DNA of 64,000 nt from an uncultured Bradyrhizobium sp. (GCF_947648125.1 NZ_CANSMR010000027.1:1-64000); one strand, 5' to 3'; positions 9,457 to 18,588 are shown, numbered from the stretch's first letter. Notes: generated by a model from the sequence alone, not told the origin. Translations and numbers: made by a program.

Positions 9457-10662
9457 ATGAAATCCATCGTCACGAGTCTGTCCGCCGCCGGCCTGATCGC
9501 CGCCGCGCTGGCGGGGCCCGCGCTCGCACAACAGACGCCGCTCAAGATCGGCGTGCTGACCGATTTCCAGTCGGTCTATTCGGACATCGGCGGCGCCGGG
9601 AATGTCGAAGCCACCAAGATGGCGATCGAAGAGTTCGGCGGCTCGATGTTCGGCAAGCCGATCGAGCTCGTCACCGCCGATCCCCTCAACAAGGCCGACG
9701 TCGCCGCCACCATCACCCGCAAATGGTACGAGGCTGAGAATGTCGACATGATCATCGACATGCCGACCTCGGCGACCGCGCTCGCCGGCATGGAGATGTC
9801 GAAGCAGTTCGAGAAGATCATGATCGTGACGGATGCGGCGAGCTCCGACATCACCGGCAAGTCCTGCTCGCCCTACACGCTGCACTGGACCTATGACACC
9901 TACGCCAACGCCCACACCGTGGGCAGCGCGATCGTGAAGAACGGCGGCGACACCTGGTTCTTCATCACCGCCGACTACGTCTTCGGCCACTCGATCGAGC
10001 GCGACACGGGCGACGTGGTCCGTGCCGCCGGCGGCAAGGTGCTCGGCAGCGCCCGGCATCCGCTCAACACGCCGGACTTCTCCTCCTTCCTGCTGCAGGC
10101 GCAATCGTCGAAGGCCAAGATCGTCGGCCTCGCCAATGGCGGCGGCGACACCATCAATGCGATCAAGCAGGCCGCCGAATTCGGCATCGTCGCGGGCGGG
10201 CAGAATTTGGCTGGTATCGTGATGTTCATCTCTGACATCCACAGCCTCGGCCTGAAGCTCGCCCAGGGCCTGATCATCACTGAGGCCTACTACTGGGATC
10301 TCAACGACCGCACCCGCGCCTTCGGCAAGCGCTTCTTCGAGCGCATGAAGCGGATGCCGACCATGAACCAGGCCGCGACCTACAGCGCCCCCCTGCACTA
10401 CCTCAACGCGGTGAAGGCCGCCGGCACCAAGGAGACCAAGCCGGTGCTGGCGAAGATGCGCGCGACCCCGGTCCGCGACGCCTTCACCGACAACGGCGTG
10501 GTGCGCGAGGACGGCCGCATGGTGCACTCGATGTTCCTGTTCGAGGTCAAGAAGCCTGAGGAATCGAAGGCGCCATGGGATTACTACAAGGTGCTCGCCG
10601 AGGTGCCCGGCGACCAGGCGTTCCGGCCGCTGAAGGACGGCGGCTGCCCGCTCATCAAGTGA
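9457..10662 (+). CDS. ABC transporter substrate-binding protein, branched-chain amino acid (LivJ-like) type
   Basis: A periplasmic type-I binding protein of 401 residues. The Sec signal peptide (MKSIVTSLSAAGLIAAALAGPALA) is followed by PLKIGVLTDFQSVYSDIGG, the start of a Peripla_BP_6 fold. The start follows GGGGAGG. No permease or ATPase gene is adjacent, so it must work with components coded elsewhere. It is regulated, by inference, by the adjacent GntR protein. It is clearly paralogous to the protein at 39678-40898, sharing motifs such as SDIGG/SDLGG, the SSDITGKxCSPY block and SSFLLQAQxSKAK. Confidence 0.93.
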   Translation: MKSIVTSLSAAGLIAAALAGPALAQQTPLKIGVLTDFQSVYSDIGGAGNVEATKMAIEEFGGSMFGKPIELVTADPLNKADVAATITRKWYEAENVDMIIDMPTSATALAGMEMSKQFEKIMIVTDAASSDITGKSCSPYTLHWTYDTYANAHTVGSAIVKNGGDTWFFITADYVFGHSIERDTGDVVRAAGGKVLGSARHPLNTPDFSSFLLQAQSSKAKIVGLANGGGDTINAIKQAAEFGIVAGGQNLAGIVMFISDIHSLGLKLAQGLIITEAYYWDLNDRTRAFGKRFFERMKRMPTMNQAATYSAPLHYLNAVKAAGTKETKPVLAKMRATPVRDAFTDNGVVREDGRMVHSMFLFEVKKPEESKAPWDYYKVLAEVPGDQAFRPLKDGGCPLIK

Positions 10663-10726
10663 GTGAATGCAATCATGGCCGGGGTCCAGGACCTCGGCCA
10701 ACACATTCAAATGATTGGTGAAAAGC

Positions 10727-10802
10727 TGGCAGGAGTGGCAGGGCTCGAACCTGCGACCCCCGGTTTTGGAGACCGGTGCTCTACCAATTGAGCTACACTC
10801 CT
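10727..10802 (-). tRNA. tRNA-Trp (anticodon CCA)
   Basis: A 76-nt cloverleaf on the minus strand. The acceptor stem AGGAGTG/CACTCCT closes with discriminator G and an encoded CCA (10727-10729). The D-arm has AGCTCAATTGGTAGAGC. The anticodon loop CTCCAAA puts CCA at 10767-10769, and the T-arm has GGTTCGAGCCC. In many relatives this gene directly precedes secE; here about 4.2 kb separate the two. Confidence 0.97.
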
Positions 10803-10971
10803 GCAGGGAACCTGCGTCGCCGCCGGTTCGCGCCGTTTCAAGCACAGGGCATGGCCGGTTTGCAAGGGCGAAGCGGTGAAGCTTCTGTTCATTGCAAAAC
10901 TTCTGCGCCAGACTTCGGCCATCACTCCACGTCGGCACCTCGCCGCAAGAATCAAGAACCCGGGAGAGACC

Positions 10972-12195
10972 ATGAACGCCCAAACCGCCACCAAGCACGC
11001 CGCCAGCCCAACCACCCCGTCCCTCCCCCTCGCCAAACCCGAATCGATCGGACTGTCGAGCGCGCGGCTGCAGGCCCTGTCCGACACCTTCAAGCGCGAG
11101 GTCGACAAGGGAACCGCGCCCGGCTTCACGGTGCTGGTGGCGCGGCGCGGCCAGATTGGCTGGTTCGACGCGATCGGGCGGCAAAGCCCGGCGGCCGCTG
11201 CGCCGATGACGCATGACACGATCTTCCGCATCTTCTCGATGACCAAGCCGATCGTCTCGGTCGGCATCATGATGCTGCTGGAGGACGGCCACTTCCTGCT
11301 CAACGACCCCGTCGCGAAATTCATTCCCGAATTCGCCGAGACCAAGGTCGGCGTCGAGCACAACGGCAAGCTCGAGCTGGTCCCGGTCCAGCGGCAGATG
11401 ACGATCCAGGACCTGCTGCGCCACACCTCGGGCCTGACGTATGACCACACCGGCAACGGCCCGGTGCAGCAGCTCTACCAGCAGTCGCGGCTGCGCAGCC
11501 GCAAGATCACCAATGCCGAGCACGCCACCATGCTCGCCGGCATGCCGCTGGTCTGCCAGCCCGGCGCCGAGTGGAACTACAGCCGCTCCACCGACATCCT
11601 CGGCCGCATTATCGAAATCGTCAGCGGCCAGACGCTCGGCGAATTCCTCACTGAGCGCATCCTCTCGCCGCTGCAGATGAACGAGACCGCCTTCCACACG
11701 CCGGAAGCCAATGCCGGCCGTCTCGCCGAGGCGTTTGCCAACGATCCCTGGACCAACGAGAAGGTGAAGCTGTTCAACATGCTGGAGAAGCCGGCGATGG
11801 AATCCGGCGGCGGCGGACTGGTTTCGACCACGATGGACTATGCGCGGTTCGCGCAGATGCTGCTGGGCGGCGGCGCGCTCGACGGCACCAGGATCATCGG
11901 CCGCAAGACGCTCGAATTCATGGCCTCCGATCACCTCGGCGCCGGCGTCAAGGTTCAGGGCACGCTGGTGTCGCCCGGCCACAGCTTCGGCCTCGGCTTC
12001 GCCGTGCGCATGCAGCAGGGCATCGCGCCGTTCTCCGGCTCGGTCGGCCAGTACTTCTGGAGCGGCATGGCCGGCACGTTCTTCTGGATCGATCCGCGCG
12101 AAGACCTGATCGCGGTCTTCATGATGCAGGGCCCGGGCCAGCGCGAATATACCCGCTCGCTGGTACGCAACGGCGTGTACGCGGCGGTTGAATAA
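10972..12195 (+). CDS. serine hydrolase, beta-lactamase class C / EstB esterase-like
   Basis: A penicillin-binding-protein-fold hydrolase of 407 residues, probably an esterase or peptidase rather than a true beta-lactamase. The nucleophile motif SxxK is SMTK in IFRIFSMTKPIVSVG (about residue 90), and the second-motif Tyr is in EWNYSRSTD (about 200). No signal peptide is evident. The ATG at 10972 follows GGGAGAG; in-frame upstream codons read through the tRNA spacer and are not used. It is divergent from tRNA-Trp and stands alone. Confidence 0.88.
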   Translation: MNAQTATKHAASPTTPSLPLAKPESIGLSSARLQALSDTFKREVDKGTAPGFTVLVARRGQIGWFDAIGRQSPAAAAPMTHDTIFRIFSMTKPIVSVGIMMLLEDGHFLLNDPVAKFIPEFAETKVGVEHNGKLELVPVQRQMTIQDLLRHTSGLTYDHTGNGPVQQLYQQSRLRSRKITNAEHATMLAGMPLVCQPGAEWNYSRSTDILGRIIEIVSGQTLGEFLTERILSPLQMNETAFHTPEANAGRLAEAFANDPWTNEKVKLFNMLEKPAMESGGGGLVSTTMDYARFAQMLLGGGALDGTRIIGRKTLEFMASDHLGAGVKVQGTLVSPGHSFGLGFAVRMQQGIAPFSGSVGQYFWSGMAGTFFWIDPREDLIAVFMMQGPGQREYTRSLVRNGVYAAVE

Positions 12196-12202
12196 GTCTC
12201 GT

Positions 12203-12250
12203 GCCCCGGATGCAACGCAGCGCGCGAGCGGTGCGTTGCTGAGCCGGGGC
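12203..12250. repeat. GC-rich palindromic element (possible bidirectional terminator)
   Basis: Nested inverted repeats, GCCCCGG/CCGGGGC enclosing GCAACGCA/TGCGTTGC, lie between two convergent genes. A second imperfect palindrome occupies about 12280-12330. They look like dispersed rhizobial intergenic palindromes and could end transcription from both sides. Confidence 0.5.
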
Positions 12251-12341
12251 CTACCTCGATCCAACCGTGCACGTCCTCGTGGGTCCCGGCGCTGCGGAGC
12301 GGCACTTCGCGCCGCACCGCGTCCGGGACGCGAGATCGGCG

Positions 12342-13109
12342 TCAGCTGATCGTCGCGCCGCCGTCGATCACGATAGTCTGGCCGGTCATGAAGTCGCCGG
12401 CGCGCGAGCCCATCATCACGGCGGCACCTGCGATCTCGTCGGGCACGCCGATCCGCAGCAGCGGCGAGCGCGCGGTCGAGGCCTTCAGATTGTCCGGATT
12501 GTCCCACAGCGCCTTGGCGAAGTCGGTCTTGATCAGGCCGGGCGCGATGCAGTTCACGCGGATATTGTGCTTGCCGTATTCGCAGGCGAGGTTGCGCGCG
12601 AGCTGCATGTCGGCCGCCTTCGAGATCGCGTAGGCGCCGAGGATGGTCGAGCCCTTGAGGCCGCCGATCGAGGACACGATGATGATCGAACCGTCCTTGC
12701 GCTCAATCATCTGCGGCACCACCATCGAGATCAGCCAGTTGTTGGCGACGATGTTGTTGTCGAGGATCTTGCGGAACTGATCGTCGGAAATGCCGGCGAG
12801 CGGGCCGTAATACGGGTTCGACGCCGCGTTGCAGACCAGCACGTCGATCTTGCCGAAGGCGCGGTTGCTCTCGTCGACCAGGTTTTGCAGGTTTTCCTTC
12901 GACGAGATGTTGGCCGCGATCGCAACCGCGGTGCCCTTGCCGTAGCTGTCGTTGATCTCCGTCGCCACCTCCTCGCAGACGTCGGCCTTGCGCGAGGAGA
13001 TCACGACCTTGGCGCCGTGCTCGGCCATGCGCTCGGCGATCGCCCGTCCAATGCCGCGCGTCGAACCGGTGATGACGGCGACTTTTCCCTTCATGTCGAA
13101 CAAGGTCAT
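12342..13109 (-). CDS. SDR-family NAD(P)-dependent oxidoreductase
   Basis: A classical short-chain dehydrogenase of 255 residues. The cofactor motif TGSTRGIG is at about 15-22, the NAA(S) element at about 90, the catalytic Ser in SSIGGLKG, and YAISK near residue 155. The C-terminal GGATIS ending is typical. The substrate is unknown. It lies 75 bp downstream of the histidine phosphatase gene on the same strand. The spacer holds GTTTGAATTC, also seen before the SDR at 14033. Confidence 0.9.
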   Translation of the reverse strand: MTLFDMKGKVAVITGSTRGIGRAIAERMAEHGAKVVISSRKADVCEEVATEINDSYGKGTAVAIAANISSKENLQNLVDESNRAFGKIDVLVCNAASNPYYGPLAGISDDQFRKILDNNIVANNWLISMVVPQMIERKDGSIIIVSSIGGLKGSTILGAYAISKAADMQLARNLACEYGKHNIRVNCIAPGLIKTDFAKALWDNPDNLKASTARSPLLRIGVPDEIAGAAVMMGSRAGDFMTGQTIVIDGGATIS

Positions 13110-13184
13110 GTTTCTCTCCCTGATGTAAGGCGTTTGAATTCTGCGTTGAGCTTAGGCAGCGTTGTCGTGTTGCGATAGCAGCAA

Positions 13185-13892
13185 TCACGCAAGCTTGCTC
13201 GCCGGCCGGACTTCGGGTCCGGACGGCTGATGCATCGCGGCGTGGCGCGGATCGGCGATCCAGGGCTGTTGGTTCACCATCGGCAACCGCCAGGTCGACA
13301 GGCCGATGCCTGCGATGTGATCGAGCCGCGTCACCGAGACATTGTCGATGTCAAAGGACAGGCCCCGGTCGGGCTGGCCGCCGAGCGCGAGACCGACTGC
13401 GGCCCGGATCACGCCGCCATGGCCAACCGCGATGATATTCTTGCCCGGCTCCGCCGCCGTGATCCGCACGATCGTGCGGCAGACCCGCGTGTAGAGATCC
13501 ATGAAGCTCTCGCCGCCGGGCGCCGGCTCGTTGACGTCGGCAAACCAGCTTCTGCCGGGGGGCTGGCTCGCGAGCAGTGCTGCGCGGTTCATGCCCTGCC
13601 ACTGGCCGAGATGCTGCTCGGCGAAGTCGCGCTCCTGCGTCATGTTGGCGGGCTTCGGAAAACCTGCGGCCCAGATCGCTTCCGCGGTCTTGTGCGTGCG
13701 CTTCAGATTGCTCGAATACCAGACCGCATCGCGCGGCAGCATTTTCGCGACGGCCTCGAACACTTCGACGTCGCCGGTGTCGCAGTCGATATCTTCTTGA
13801 CCGTAGATGTTGCCACCGTCGCTGCGCACCGGCGCGTGGCGAACCCACCACCACCGCGTCACCGTCACGTTAGGCTTGTCTGGATTGGACAT
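13185..13892 (-). CDS. histidine phosphatase family protein
   Basis: A branch-1 histidine phosphatase (phosphoglycerate-mutase fold) of 235 residues. The phospho-accepting His is in WWVRHAPVRS near residue 18, where the usual RHG is RHA. The second catalytic His is in VGHGGVIRA near 155, and the Arg/Glu elements (SSNLKRTHKTAEA and QERDFAEQHLGQWQ) are present. The substrate could be a phosphosugar, a cobalamin-type phosphate or another small ester. It is divergent from the SDR at 14033 and upstream of the SDR at 12342. Confidence 0.86.
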   Translation of the reverse strand: MSNPDKPNVTVTRWWWVRHAPVRSDGGNIYGQEDIDCDTGDVEVFEAVAKMLPRDAVWYSSNLKRTHKTAEAIWAAGFPKPANMTQERDFAEQHLGQWQGMNRAALLASQPPGRSWFADVNEPAPGGESFMDLYTRVCRTIVRITAAEPGKNIIAVGHGGVIRAAVGLALGGQPDRGLSFDIDNVSVTRLDHIAGIGLSTWRLPMVNQQPWIADPRHAAMHQPSGPEVRPASKLA

Positions 13893-14032
13893 CGGATGAG
13901 CCCTTCAATAGTGTCCCCCGTCGCTGTACGTCACGCCGCACATCGTCTCAAGTGCTTCGGACGTTTGAAATTTTGTTTGAATTCCGTCGCGCGGCAGACG
14001 CGCCATGGACCATGTGAACAGGGAGAAAAACC

Positions 14033-14818
14033 ATGGGCCGCCTCGAAGGCAAATCCGTCATCATCACCGGCGCTGGAAGCGGCATCGGCCGCGCCGCCTC
14101 GCTGCTGTTCACCAGGGAAGGCGCTAAGCTGATCGCGGTCGATCGCACCGAGGGTGTGAACGAGACCGCCAAGCTGGTGCGCGATGCCGGCGGCACCGTC
14201 GAAGCCGTCACCGCCGATGCCGGCTCGGAGAGCGACGTGAAGGCCTTCATCGACAAGGCGCTGTCGAAGTACGGCAAGCTCGATGCGATCTGGGCCAATG
14301 CCGGCGTCAGCGGCGGCCTCGTTCCGCTCGCCGACCAGACCGTCGAACATTGGCAGGAGGTGCTGCGCGTCAACCTGATCGGCCCGTTCCTCGCCATCAA
14401 GCATTCGATCCCGCACATGACCAAGCAGGGTTCCGGCTCGATCGTCTGCACCGCCTCCGTTGCAGGCCTGAAGTCCGGCGCCAGCGGACATCCCTACGCC
14501 GCGAGCAAGGCCGGCGTCATCAGCCTGGTGCAGACCACCGCCTACTCGCTCTCCGGCACCGGCGTGCGCATCAACGCGGTCTGCCCGGGCCTGATCGAGA
14601 CCGGCATGACCAAGCCGGTGTTCGATCGCGCCAAGGAGCGCGGCACCCAGGACAAGATCGGCCAGCTCAATCCGCTGAAACGCCCCGGCCAGCCGCACGA
14701 ACTCGCCGCGATGGGATTGTTCCTGGCAAGCGACGAGGCGTCCTACGTCAACGGCCAGGCCATCCCGGTCGACGGCGGCCTCACCGCGTCGATGCCGTAT
14801 ACGGGCAAGCCGATTTAG
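14033..14818 (+). CDS. SDR-family oxidoreductase
   Basis: A 261-residue short-chain dehydrogenase with TGAGSGIG at about 12-19, NAGVSGG near 90, the catalytic Ser in TASVAGLKSG and YAASKAG near residue 156. It is probably NAD(H)-dependent because an Asp ends beta-strand 2 (LIAVDRTE). The start follows GGGAGAAAA. The upstream spacer contains the repeated word GTTTGAA twice (about 13961-13980), a possible regulator site shared with the TetR locus at 23.7 kb. Confidence 0.9.
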   Translation: MGRLEGKSVIITGAGSGIGRAASLLFTREGAKLIAVDRTEGVNETAKLVRDAGGTVEAVTADAGSESDVKAFIDKALSKYGKLDAIWANAGVSGGLVPLADQTVEHWQEVLRVNLIGPFLAIKHSIPHMTKQGSGSIVCTASVAGLKSGASGHPYAASKAGVISLVQTTAYSLSGTGVRINAVCPGLIETGMTKPVFDRAKERGTQDKIGQLNPLKRPGQPHELAAMGLFLASDEASYVNGQAIPVDGGLTASMPYTGKPI

Positions 14819-14880
14819 CAACGGCATTCTCCGTTCGCGGCGCAAGCCCGAATGGCGCGATAACGACGCCACATCCACCA

Positions 14881-15159
14881 CTGTCGTCCCTGCGAAAGCA
14901 GGGACCCATACGCCGCAGCCGATGTTGTGAGGGGGACTCGTCGTTCCAGCAACGTGCAACAATGACCATTCGTGGTTATGGGTCCCGGCCTGCGCCGGGA
15001 CGACAGCGAGTGTGTTGTACTATCGGCGCTAATATCGTCGTCCTGGCGAAAGCCAGGAGCCCATAACCACCAAATTTGATTGTAAACGAGATCGCGGCCC
15101 CAGCGTCGCATAACAATTGCCATTTGGGGTAATGGGTCCTGGCTTTCGCCAGGACGACA
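14881..15159. repeat. array of four palindromic intergenic repeats in alternating orientation
   Basis: Four related 30-bp units of the form CGTCGTCC(T/C)GCGAAAGC, each itself hairpin-forming, lie at 14881-14910 (+), 14977-15006 (-), 15036-15065 (+) and 15130-15159 (-). Units 1/2 and 3/4 make two inverted pairs whose flanks are also similar, so the pair seems to have been duplicated. They fill most of the 430-base gap 14819-15248 between convergent genes, in which I see no other gene. Confidence 0.8.
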
Positions 15160-15248
15160 TCGAACATCCGACGTGCAGGATTGACGGGTTTCGCTGAGTT
15201 GCCCGTCGTATCGAATGGGCAACACCGATCAGCGCAACGGTGCGCGCC

Positions 15249-15599
15249 CTACCCCGGCAACAAGCTCCGCTCCCGTGCCGGCGAATAATCCACCTGTGCC
15301 AGCAACCGATCCTCGATCTGCCCGACCATCAGGCCGTGCTCGGCATGGGTGACCCGCTTGATCTCGCTCCATTCGGAATCGGCCATGAAGGCCGCCCATT
15401 GCGCGATCTTGGTCGCCTCGTCGGGCCATTCGAGCAAATACACGAACTCGATGCGGTCACCGATTTTCGTTTCCCACATGCTCGCGAATTTGAAGCCGTA
15501 GCGTCCCGTCATGATCCGCGCCGCGTGATCGCGGAACCGGGTGTGGAACGCGGCCTTGTTCTTCTCGAAAATCTCGTAGATGCGCAGCTGCTGGATCAT
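15249..15599 (-). CDS. NIPSNAP-family protein
   Basis: A small dimeric ferredoxin-like (alpha-beta barrel) protein of 116 residues starting MIQQLRIYEIFEKNKAAFHT, with the family features RDHAARIMTGRYGFK and EFVYLLEWPDEATK. NIPSNAP proteins have no settled reaction in bacteria and often occur with degradation enzymes. The ATG at 15599 is chosen because GGGGAG lies six bases upstream; the ATG at 15605 would sit on that site. It is divergent from the ArgE-like gene. Confidence 0.85.
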   Translation of the reverse strand: MIQQLRIYEIFEKNKAAFHTRFRDHAARIMTGRYGFKFASMWETKIGDRIEFVYLLEWPDEATKIAQWAAFMADSEWSEIKRVTHAEHGLMVGQIEDRLLAQVDYSPARERSLLPG

Positions 15600-15768
15600 G
15601 GCCATCTCCCCGTCGTTACATGGGGCGACGGACGTGGACCGGCAATAACGTCCGGTAGCGGTCCGAATATTGCTTGGCCCCGGCAGGCAAACCAACTGTT
15701 ATACTTTACTGGCAGGATCGCCGGCACATCAGCAATTCCCTGCACAATCCCTCGCACCCGAACAGGCC

Positions 15769-16938
15769 ATGCAAAATCAACGCCCCGACCGCATCCGCAA
15801 GCTCTTGGCCGACCTCGTCGCGTTCGACACCGTCAGCGACCGCAGCAACCTGCCGCTGATCGATTACATCGAGCGCTACCTCGGCTCGCTTGGCGTCAGC
15901 GGACAGCGCATCGTCGACGACACCGGGCAGAAGTCCTCGTTGTGGGTCACGGTCGGCCCCGAGGACAAGCCCGGGCTGGTGCTGTCGGGGCATACCGATG
16001 TCGTGCCGGTCGCGGGACAGGACTGGAGCCACAACCCGTTCGAGCTCGTCGAGCGTGACGGGCGGCTGTACGGCCGCGGCACCACCGACATGAAAGGCTT
16101 CGTCGCGGTTTGTCTCGCGATGGTCCCGGAAATGCTCGCGGCCGATCTGAAGACGCCGATCAACCTTGCAATCTCCTATGACGAGGAAATCGGTTGCGTC
16201 GGCGTGCGCCCGATGCTGCGCGAGGTCGCACGCAAGCCGATCAGGCCACTCGGCTGTTTCGTCGGCGAGCCGACCCGGATGCAGGTGATCATCGGCCACA
16301 AGGGCAAGCACGGCGTGCGCGCCACGTTCCGCGGGCTCGCCCGCCACTCCTCGATCGCGCCCGACGGCGTCAACGCCATCGAATATGCGGCCGACCTGAT
16401 CACGGAGATCCGCCGCCGCGCCACGTTGCTGGCCGCGGCTGCCGAGCGAGACAGCCTCTACGACGTCCCGCACTCGACCCTGCTCACCAGCATCGTGCAT
16501 GGCGGCGCCGCGCTGAACATCGTGCCCGACAGTTGCGTGGTGGAATTCGAATGCCGTGGCATCGGCATCACCGAGTCCCGGAAGGTGACGGACGCAATCA
16601 TCGCCTGGGCCAAGGCCGAGATCGAGCCTGACATGCGCAAGCGGCATCCGGAGTGCGGCATCGATTTCGAGGAGATCCTCGATTATCCTGCGCTCGACAC
16701 CCAGGCAGACGCCGCCATCGTCACGCTCGCCAAGCAGCTCGCCGGCCGCAATGACCACGCCAAGGTCGCATTCGGCACCGAGGCCGGCCTATTCGTCAGC
16801 ATGGCGGATGTGCCATCCGTGGTGGTCGGCCCTGGCTCGATCGCACAGGCGCATACGCCGGATGAGTTCGTCGAGATGTCGCAGCTCGAAGCTTGCGGCG
16901 ATTTCGTCGCGCGGCTGATCGCGCATTGCGCGAAATGA
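15769..16938 (+). CDS. argE: acetylornithine deacetylase (ArgE-type M20 peptidase family)
   Basis: A zinc amidohydrolase of the M20 family, most like acetylornithine deacetylase, which releases ornithine from N-acetylornithine; other N-acyl amino acids are possible substrates. The 389-residue product has metal/catalytic residues in SGHTDVVPV (His75, Asp77), GRGTTDMKGF (Asp107) and YDEEIGCVG (Glu139/140), followed by the lid domain after GHKGKHG. The start at 15769 lacks a strong ribosome site; upstream in-frame codons are possible but add no family sequence. Confidence 0.85.
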   Translation: MQNQRPDRIRKLLADLVAFDTVSDRSNLPLIDYIERYLGSLGVSGQRIVDDTGQKSSLWVTVGPEDKPGLVLSGHTDVVPVAGQDWSHNPFELVERDGRLYGRGTTDMKGFVAVCLAMVPEMLAADLKTPINLAISYDEEIGCVGVRPMLREVARKPIRPLGCFVGEPTRMQVIIGHKGKHGVRATFRGLARHSSIAPDGVNAIEYAADLITEIRRRATLLAAAAERDSLYDVPHSTLLTSIVHGGAALNIVPDSCVVEFECRGIGITESRKVTDAIIAWAKAEIEPDMRKRHPECGIDFEEILDYPALDTQADAAIVTLAKQLAGRNDHAKVAFGTEAGLFVSMADVPSVVVGPGSIAQAHTPDEFVEMSQLEACGDFVARLIAHCAK

Positions 16939-16986
16939 TGCGCTTATCCGCAACGTGGCATCAGTGGTCGAATCGGGAGATCATTC

Positions 16987-17313
16987 GTGAGCAAGGTCAA
17001 GACTCCCCAGGAAAAGAAGCGCCAAAGCTACCAACACGATCGACGTAACGTCTACGGCGAAAATCAGAAGAGCAGTCGCAAGAACATTCCGCGCAGCAAG
17101 CAGCTCTCGCATCAGGAAGAGCGCCGCTCGGTACGACAGGTTCTGATTGCCGCACAGGGGAGTGTTGCTGACCAGGTCGCCGACGAGGCGCAATCGCAGG
17201 CTCTCAGCAAAGGTCGAACGAAGAAGCTGAAGGCATTTCGTAAGTCACCTGATCGCCCGCTGCGCGAAGTCGTCAAGCGACGGCTGCGCAGGCGGTCAAG
17301 CGAAAATAACTGA
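16987..17313 (+). CDS. small highly basic protein of unknown function
   Basis: A 108-residue, Lys/Arg-rich soluble protein starting at a GTG preceded by GGGAG. The first half (TPQEKKRQSYQHDRRNVYGE and KNIPRSKQLSHQEERRSVRQ) resembles a conserved but uncharacterised bacterial family. There is no signal peptide or membrane segment, and the composition suits RNA or DNA binding, but nothing more can be said. It lies 48 bp after the deacetylase and 44 bp before lepB, all on the plus strand. Confidence 0.75.
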   Translation: MSKVKTPQEKKRQSYQHDRRNVYGENQKSSRKNIPRSKQLSHQEERRSVRQVLIAAQGSVADQVADEAQSQALSKGRTKKLKAFRKSPDRPLREVVKRRLRRRSSENN

Positions 17314-17357
17314 CGGAGAGTCGTGTACGGCCAGGTTAGCGAAGCGTAACGAGGTCT

Positions 17358-18122
17358 ATGAGCATGTCGAGCGAGAAGGACCCTCAGCAAGGCGGCGTAT
17401 CGGAAACCCTCCGCGTGGCTTTCCAGGCGCTGATCATCGCGCTGGTGATCCGGACCTTCCTGTTCCAGTCCTTCAACATTCCGTCCGAATCGATGGAATC
17501 GACGCTGCTGGTCGGCGATTACCTGTTTCTCTCGAAATACAGCTACGGATACACCCACTACTCCCTGCCGTTCTCGCCGCCGCTGTTCTCGGGCCGCATC
17601 TTCGGCTCTGAACCCAAACCCGGTGACGTCGTGGTGTTCCGGCTGCCGAGCGACGACTCGGTTGACTTCATCAAGCGCGTGATCGGCCTGCCGGGCGATC
17701 GCATTCAAATGATCGACGGGCAGTTGTACATCAACGGCACCGCGGTCAAGCGCGAGCGGGTCGATGATTATGTCGATCGTGACGAGGGGCCGCGCCCGGT
17801 CCGCGTCAAGCGCTGGCGCGAGACCCTGCCGAACGGGGTCAGCTACGACACGCTCGATCGCATCGAGCGGTCCGAATACGACAACACACAGGTCTACGTG
17901 GTGCCGCCGGGGCATTTCTTCGCGATGGGCGACAACCGCGACAACTCGGCCGACAGCCGCGTGCCGCCGGCGCGCGGCGGGGTCGGTTACGTGCCGTTCG
18001 AGAACCTCATCGGGCAAGCCGAGGTGATCTTCTTCTCGATCGGCAATGAAGCGCCGGCATGGCAAGTGTGGCGCTGGCCGTCCTCGGTGCGCTGGAACCG
18101 GCTGTTCACCGGCATTCACTGA
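17358..18122 (+). CDS. lepB: signal peptidase I
   Basis: Membrane-bound serine protease that removes signal peptides from exported proteins. The 254-residue product has one N-terminal transmembrane helix (about 18-36), the catalytic Ser45 in IPSESMESTL, Lys106 in DFIKRVIGLPGD, and the box GDNRDNSADSR near residue 192. Length and order fit the family. The C-terminal region APAWQVWRWPSSVRWNRLF is typical of rhizobial versions. It is probably a second signal peptidase rather than the rnc-linked copy, since rnc and era are absent here. Confidence 0.92.
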   Translation: MSMSSEKDPQQGGVSETLRVAFQALIIALVIRTFLFQSFNIPSESMESTLLVGDYLFLSKYSYGYTHYSLPFSPPLFSGRIFGSEPKPGDVVVFRLPSDDSVDFIKRVIGLPGDRIQMIDGQLYINGTAVKRERVDDYVDRDEGPRPVRVKRWRETLPNGVSYDTLDRIERSEYDNTQVYVVPPGHFFAMGDNRDNSADSRVPPARGGVGYVPFENLIGQAEVIFFSIGNEAPAWQVWRWPSSVRWNRLFTGIH

Positions 18123-18276
18123 TGAGCGAGTCGGCCACCGGAAGATCGAACATGGCAACTGCGACGCGGATCAAGACGTAGCCCGTAAGAGCGAAGCGAT
18201 ATGCGCGAAAGGCAATCCGCCATTGCAACTGCGCTGAACAGACGGCGGATTAGGCTTCGTTGATCAGCTCTGTGCG

Positions 18277-18588
18277 CTATTCCGGATACCCCAGGATCGT
18301 CTTTAGCAATTTGGGAAAGCGCGCATTGATATCGGCTTCGCGCACCACATTGCGATGCTCGACGCCCTTTTTCGAGGTTTGAATCAAGCCGGCTTCTCGC
18401 AGGACGCGGAAGTGGTTCGACAGCGTCGACTTGGCCATGCCAGGGCACGGCGCCGCTGCCGTGCACGACATGCAATCGCCCTGCTCGAGCAGGCCCCTGA
18501 CAATCTTCAACCGCATCGGGTCCGCGAGTGCTGCCAGCACTCCGGCCAATGTGATGTCCTCACGCGACGGGTGAACGAACTGCACCAT
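18277..18588 (-). CDS. ArsR/SmtB-family transcriptional regulator
   Basis: A small winged-helix repressor of 103 residues. The helix-turn-helix is in LADPMRLKIVRGLLEQG and MAKSTLSNHFRVLREAGLI. Between these lies an unusual cysteine-rich insert, GDCMSCTAAAPCPGM (three Cys), which could bind a metal or sense thiols. I prefer the ATG at 18588; a longer TTG-started form would begin inside the operator. It is divergent from the SDR at 18690 and very likely controls it through the palindrome at 18620-18650. Confidence 0.88.
   Translation of the reverse strand: MVQFVHPSREDITLAGVLAALADPMRLKIVRGLLEQGDCMSCTAAAPCPGMAKSTLSNHFRVLREAGLIQTSKKGVEHRNVVREADINARFPKLLKTILGYPE

Noticed and set aside
9406..12507. 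Minus-strand frame of 1033 codons
   Set aside because: It runs antisense to the binding protein and the serine hydrolase and straight through tRNA-Trp. It is a high-GC artefact.
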